The position numbers were made by a program, and so were the translations under genes. Below, in pieces: positions 5,955 to 9,157 of a stretch of DNA of 9,157 nucleotides. Each line of letters begins with the position of its first letter. Position 1 is the first letter of the stretch. The stretch is from Actinomycetota bacterium (GTDB taxonomy: Bacteria > Actinomycetota > Actinomycetes > S36-B12 > UBA5976). The stretch covers positions 1-9,157 of the forward strand of contig JAPLBX010000053.1 in assembly GCA_026392535.1 (NCBI GenBank), in the 5' to 3' direction. A model generated the notes under the pieces. It worked only from the letters and a program-made list of their open reading frames with translations, was not told where the DNA came from and made no database searches.

Positions 5955-6626
5955 ATGGAAAATCTGACTAACGAGCGTCTGCGCAGAGTGCAGAACAATC
6001 TTGTCGAAATGACGGGGCTCGTTCAGGTTGCCATGTCCTGTGCAACTGAAGCTTTGCTCTCGGCCGATGTCCATTTAGCAGAGCAGATCATCTCTGACGA
6101 CACCCAAATCAATGAGATCAACAACAGTATTGAAGAAAACTGCCTAGAAATTCTTGAATCCCAAAATCTGACTCCCACCGATATTCGCATGACAGTCGCG
6201 AGCCTTCGCATGTCGACCACCCTTGAGCGCATGGGAGATCTTGCAGCTCACGTTGCCAAACAAGCTCGGTTACGTTTTCCTCATGTGAGCGTGCCAGAAG
6301 ATTTGGCTGAAACTTTTGCGCAAATGGGAGACATTGCCAACTCGATTGTTAGCCAAACTGGGAAAGTTATTGCCACCGGAGATTTATCACACGCAGTGGA
6401 CATGACAAAAGAAGATTCAGAGATGGATCAAATTCATCGTCAACTATTTACTTTGGTACTAGATCCAGATTGGAAACACGGAGTTGAATCTGCAATCGAC
6501 GTAACTTTACTTTCACGATACTACGAACGTTTTGCCGATCATGGTGTCACAATTGCGCGTCGTGTTGCTTTCGTTGTAACTGGTGAGGCTTACGGAGTCA
6601 GTGATTTGCAAGGTGATGACAAGTGA
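5955..6626 (+). CDS. phoU: PhoU phosphate-signalling regulator
   Basis: A 223-residue, all-helical PhoU. In the family, PhoU links the PstSCAB phosphate transporter to the sensor kinase and keeps the kinase in its inhibitory state when phosphate is ample. Two repeated three-helix modules are visible, each with the metal-binding ExxxD signature: ERMGDLAAHVAKQ (E91, D95) and ERFADHGVTIARR (E191, D195). Length is typical. The start ATG has GAGG upstream and follows the PHO-like repeats. Divergent location from senX3-regX3 is the arrangement seen in Streptomyces (phoU beside phoR-phoP). No pst genes are in the window. With a kinase lacking membrane helices, PhoU is the obvious candidate to relay phosphate status to it. 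The stop overlaps the mshA start by four bases (GTGA). Confidence 0.95.
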   Translation: MENLTNERLRRVQNNLVEMTGLVQVAMSCATEALLSADVHLAEQIISDDTQINEINNSIEENCLEILESQNLTPTDIRMTVASLRMSTTLERMGDLAAHVAKQARLRFPHVSVPEDLAETFAQMGDIANSIVSQTGKVIATGDLSHAVDMTKEDSEMDQIHRQLFTLVLDPDWKHGVESAIDVTLLSRYYERFADHGVTIARRVAFVVTGEAYGVSDLQGDDK

Positions 6627-7924
6627 CGAAACAGTTACATAAGAATTCTGTTAAACGAATTGCTGTTCTAAGTGTTCACACATCTCCGTTAGACAATCCT
6701 GGAACTGGTGATGCCGGTGGCATGAACGTCTATATTGCTGAATCTGCAAAACGTCTAGCAGATCGAAATGTTGCAGTAGATATTTTCACCCGTTCAACTT
6801 CACCAGATTTGCCTCCGACAGTGGAAGCTTTTCCAGGTGTGACAGTTCATCACGTAGAAGCAGGTCCATACGGTGGTCTGCAAAAAAACGACTTGCCAGG
6901 TCAGCTTTGTGCAGTGACCGCAGGTGTTATGAGACAAGAAGCCAAACTGGCAGAAGGTGAATATGACCTTGTGCATTCACATTATTGGTTAAGTGGACAG
7001 GTCGGCTGGTTGGCTAGTGAACGTTGGCGAGTGCCACTTGTGCACACAATGCACACCATGGCAAAAGTTAAAAACCTTGCGCTAACAGAAGGCGATACAC
7101 CAGAACCAGCAGTGCGCGTAATTGGTGAAGAGCAAGTTGTTAAGGCAGCAACGCGATTGGTAGCCAACACTCACCGTGAAGCTGCAGAATTGATTGAACA
7201 TTACGACGCAGACGCTCAGCGAGTAGATGTAATTCACCCCGGTGTTGATCTGGATATTTTCAATCCAAGTGTTAGCAAGCTTGCTACCCGACAAAAATTG
7301 AATATTTCAGTTGATGATTTCGTTTTACTTTTTGTTGGTCGAATCCAGCCGCTTAAAGCACCAGATGTTTTGTTAAACGCCGTTTCAGAGATGATTAGAT
7401 TGCAACCAAACTTGCAATCAAAATTGAAGGTACTAATTTGTGGTGGTCCATCAGGCTCTGGGCTTGAGCACCCTCAATCTCTTTCCGATCTTGCAAACCA
7501 ACTTGGTATTTCTTCGATAGTGGAATTCTTAGCGCCACGGCCAGCGGATGAATTAGTTGATTTGTATCGTGCTGCCGATCTTGTAGTAGTTCCTTCCCAT
7601 TCAGAATCTTTCGGACTTGTCGCTGTAGAAGCACAAGCTTGCGGAACTCCGGTAGTTGCAGCGGCAGTCGGTGGGCTGGTGACAGCGGTGAAGAATGACT
7701 ATTCAGGACTACTTCTTGGAAATCATCAACCAAAGAACTGGGCTCAAACCATTTTGACGCTATTAGATAAACCAGAGCTGCGTGATCAAATGAGTCTCAA
7801 CGCAATCCAACATGCCAGCAAGTTCTCTTGGTCAGTCACGGCTGACGCATTGCTAGAGACCTACCGCAAGGCAATCGATATCTACGGCGTAGTAGCGCAC
7901 GAAAATCGTCGATTTAAAGCCTAA
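6623..7924 (+). CDS. mshA: MshA, D-inositol-3-phosphate glycosyltransferase (mycothiol synthesis)
   Basis: A 433-residue GT-B glycosyltransferase of family GT4. MshA joins UDP-GlcNAc to 1L-myo-inositol 1-phosphate, the first committed step of mycothiol, the main low-molecular-weight thiol of Actinobacteria. The acceptor domain starts IAVLSVHTSPLDNPGTGDAG (13-32) followed by GMNVY, the MshA signature loop. VHSHYWLSGQVGWLA (117-131) also matches closely. The donor domain has FVGRIQPLKAPD (237-248, with R240 and K245), GGPSGSGLEHP (274-284) and the EX7E pair E328/E336 in SESFGLVAVEAQACGTPVVA. Length lies within the family range. The start is GTG at 6623, supported by AAGGTGAT (6610-6617) five bases away and by the GTGA overlap with the phoU stop. 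The ybjN-type gene that often follows mshA in Actinobacteria is absent; gpmA comes next after 36 bases. Confidence 0.95.
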   Translation: MTKQLHKNSVKRIAVLSVHTSPLDNPGTGDAGGMNVYIAESAKRLADRNVAVDIFTRSTSPDLPPTVEAFPGVTVHHVEAGPYGGLQKNDLPGQLCAVTAGVMRQEAKLAEGEYDLVHSHYWLSGQVGWLASERWRVPLVHTMHTMAKVKNLALTEGDTPEPAVRVIGEEQVVKAATRLVANTHREAAELIEHYDADAQRVDVIHPGVDLDIFNPSVSKLATRQKLNISVDDFVLLFVGRIQPLKAPDVLLNAVSEMIRLQPNLQSKLKVLICGGPSGSGLEHPQSLSDLANQLGISSIVEFLAPRPADELVDLYRAADLVVVPSHSESFGLVAVEAQACGTPVVAAAVGGLVTAVKNDYSGLLLGNHQPKNWAQTILTLLDKPELRDQMSLNAIQHASKFSWSVTADALLETYRKAIDIYGVVAHENRRFKA

Positions 7925-7960
7925 GCGAACTTAAATATTTCTATGAGGCAGACTTAACCC

Positions 7961-8719
7961 ATGACTGAAACTTCATACACATTAATTTTGCTCCGTCACG
8001 GTGAAAGTGAATGGAATGCACTCAACTTGTTTACCGGCTGGGTTGATGTAAATCTGTCCGAAAAAGGTAAGGCCGAAGCCAAGCGCGGCGGAGAACTTTT
8101 GAAGTCTGCAAATGTCTTGCCTGATGTGCTTCACACATCACTATTACGCCGAGCAATACATACTGCACAGATAGCACTGGATGAATGCGATCGTTACTGG
8201 ATTCCAGTCGCACGTTCGTGGCGGCTGAACGAAAGACATTACGGCGCTTTGCAAGGAAAAGACAAGAAACAAACACTCGCCCAATATGGTGAAGAACAAT
8301 TCCAACTTTGGCGCCGCTCTTATGACGTGCCACCACCTGCTATCGAACCAAACGACGAATACGCCCAAACTAATGATCCTCGATACGCAGACATTGCCGG
8401 CAAAGAATTACCTGCAACCGAATGTCTAAAGGATGTAGTTGCTCGAATGCTTCCATACTGGGAAAACGCCATAGTTCCAGACTTGAAAGCCGGAAAAGTT
8501 GTCTTAGTCACTGCACACGGTAACTCTCTACGGGCACTGGTTAAACACCTTGATGGAATTAGTGATGAAGGCATCGCAGCATTAAACATTCCAACTGGAA
8601 TCCCTTTGGTCTACAAACTTGATGCAAATATGAAGCCACTAATCAAAGGTGGCGAATACCTAGATCCTGAAGCTGCTGCAAGTGCTGCGGCTGCAGTTGC
8701 AAATCAAGGTAAGGCTTAA
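7961..8719 (+). CDS. gpmA: 2,3-bisphosphoglycerate-dependent phosphoglycerate mutase
   Basis: A 252-residue cofactor-dependent phosphoglycerate mutase of the histidine phosphatase superfamily, interconverting 3- and 2-phosphoglycerate in the cytosol. The phosphohistidine motif is LLRHGESEWN with H13. Further signatures are LFTGWVDVNLSEKG (23-36), HTSLLRRAIHTAQIAL (58-73), SWRLNERHYGALQGKDK (86-102, acid E91) and VTAHGNSLRALVKHLDGI (183-200, second histidine H186). LNIPTGIPLVYKLD follows near the end. All catalytic residues are present and length is typical. The tail, AAASAAAAVANQGKA, is alanine-rich, as often seen in actinobacterial versions. The nearest possible ribosome site is GAGG at 7945-7948, twelve bases from the ATG, so initiation may be weak; the AT-rich stretch at 7931-7944 could hold a separate promoter. 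An in-frame ATG at 7943 is followed by a stop and is not the start. A gpm gene beside senX3-regX3 is also known in mycobacteria. Confidence 0.96.
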   Translation: MTETSYTLILLRHGESEWNALNLFTGWVDVNLSEKGKAEAKRGGELLKSANVLPDVLHTSLLRRAIHTAQIALDECDRYWIPVARSWRLNERHYGALQGKDKKQTLAQYGEEQFQLWRRSYDVPPPAIEPNDEYAQTNDPRYADIAGKELPATECLKDVVARMLPYWENAIVPDLKAGKVVLVTAHGNSLRALVKHLDGISDEGIAALNIPTGIPLVYKLDANMKPLIKGGEYLDPEAAASAAAAVANQGKA

Positions 8720-8720
8720 C

Positions 8721-8737
8721 TAGTTGGTTTCCAACTA
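8721..8737 (+). terminator. Small hairpin after gpmA, possible weak terminator
   Basis: TAGTTGG-TTT-CCAACTA is a perfect 7-bp stem with a three-base loop beginning two bases after the gpmA stop. No T-run follows directly; the nearest is at 8782-8786. A canonical intrinsic terminator is therefore not supported, but the position suggests a transcript end or RNA-stabilising structure. The rest of the 78-base spacer holds two copies of AAATACCT (8752 and 8767) and nothing else I can identify. Confidence 0.35.
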
Positions 8738-8797
8738 ACTGCTCACTTGCTAAATACCTGCTAGCCAAATACCTACTTGCTCTTTTTCTAATTATTG

Positions 8798-9157
8798 CTA
8801 ACTAACTGATTGCCAATCAATTGTGACTTCACCAAGTCGCCAACGCGATTGGTTATCCAAAATTTGCAAACCATTTTGCTTAGCAAGTTCCATCGCCGCA
8901 ATCCAATGTTGACGAACACCAAAAGTTTGAGCACTTGAGGTTTTGAACCAGGCATCATCAAGCTTCTGCAAGACTTTATGTATACCTTCGCCATCAACAT
9001 TATGGTGAATCAAAATCTTTGGAAGCCTCGGCGCTATGTCGCTTGGTTTTTCGAGCGAAGGCAGATGCGCAGAAATCGTCAAACTCTTTGGCGCAATCGT
9101 TCCGTTTTCATACTTGCGAATCGCGACCCAAACTGCTCGCCGACCAATTTCATCGCA
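8798..9157 (-). CDS. Hypothetical protein, C-terminal part (runs off right edge)
   Basis: The last 119 codons of a minus-strand gene convergent with gpmA. The frame stays open to the window edge. A TTG at 9082 is a possible internal start, but open frame with ordinary residues (DEIGRRAVWVAIRKYENGTI) continues upstream of it, so the gene very probably starts outside the window. The visible part is soluble-looking, with no membrane segment, and includes KILIHHNVDGEGIHKVLQKL and ends GEVTIDWQSVS. Trp is fairly frequent, and I see no catalytic motif. I do not recognise the family. Codon use resembles the neighbouring genes and there are no internal stops, so it looks genuine rather than a shadow of another frame. 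Confidence 0.65.
   Translation of the reverse strand, partial: CDEIGRRAVWVAIRKYENGTIAPKSLTISAHLPSLEKPSDIAPRLPKILIHHNVDGEGIHKVLQKLDDAWFKTSSAQTFGVRQHWIAAMELAKQNGLQILDNQSRWRLGEVTIDWQSVS

Noticed and set aside
8752..8774. Two copies of AAATACCT spaced 15 bp apart after gpmA as a repeat element
   Set aside because: Only two short copies in AT-rich spacer, compatible with chance; no array or attachment-site structure.
1..9157. Mobile elements, CRISPR arrays, tRNA or rRNA genes
   Set aside because: I saw no transposase or integrase, no spaced identical repeats and no tRNA- or rRNA-like segments; the window is nearly fully accounted for by chromosomal genes.

Overview
The window looks like chromosome from a small-genome, low-GC actinobacterium. 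CarD, RegX3, SenX3 and MshA all read as actinobacterial versions, and MshA (mycothiol synthesis) is essentially confined to that phylum. Base composition and codon use are AT-rich for Actinobacteria, which fits the freshwater Nanopelagicales (acI) type. That placement is inference. Gene density is very high: most junctions overlap or are only a few bases wide, and no gene-free stretch exceeds about 150 bases. I see no mobile element, tRNA, rRNA or CRISPR.

Layout. (1) 1-2241, plus strand: a tightly coupled set of a SAF-domain, homoserine-dehydrogenase-like oxidoreductase (cut by the left edge; DXR-like/DRL type), an IspD-family cytidylyltransferase and a 108-residue zinc-ribbon protein. (2) 2238-3376, minus strand: carD followed by a second, strongly altered IspD-family protein in the place where Actinobacteria normally keep ispD. 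(3) 3377-4033: a divergent promoter region and an LpqE-like lipoprotein gene. (4) 4062-5809, minus strand: senX3-regX3 (phosphate two-component system) with an ATGA overlap; the kinase has no membrane segments. (5) 5810-5954: a shared regulatory region with four 11-bp direct repeats of PHO-box type. (6) 5955-8719, plus strand: phoU-mshA (GTGA overlap) and gpmA. (7) 8720-9157: a short spacer with a small hairpin, then the C-terminal part of an unrecognised minus-strand gene running off the right edge.

How the genes fit together. SenX3, RegX3 and PhoU form a phosphate-sensing unit, and the repeats between their divergent genes suggest RegX3 controls both directions. MshA starts the mycothiol pathway and GpmA is a glycolytic enzyme; both are coupled or close to phoU. 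CarD stabilises RNA polymerase open complexes.

The most unusual part is the isoprenoid-like region. A DXR-like reductoisomerase candidate is fused by a 1-base overlap to one IspD-family gene. A second IspD-family gene lies tail-to-tail with this set. The first IspD-family protein keeps the CTP-binding loop but has a shortened substrate/dimer arm. The second has lost the CTP loop but keeps the arm residues. This complementary pattern is the best candidate for something undescribed here.
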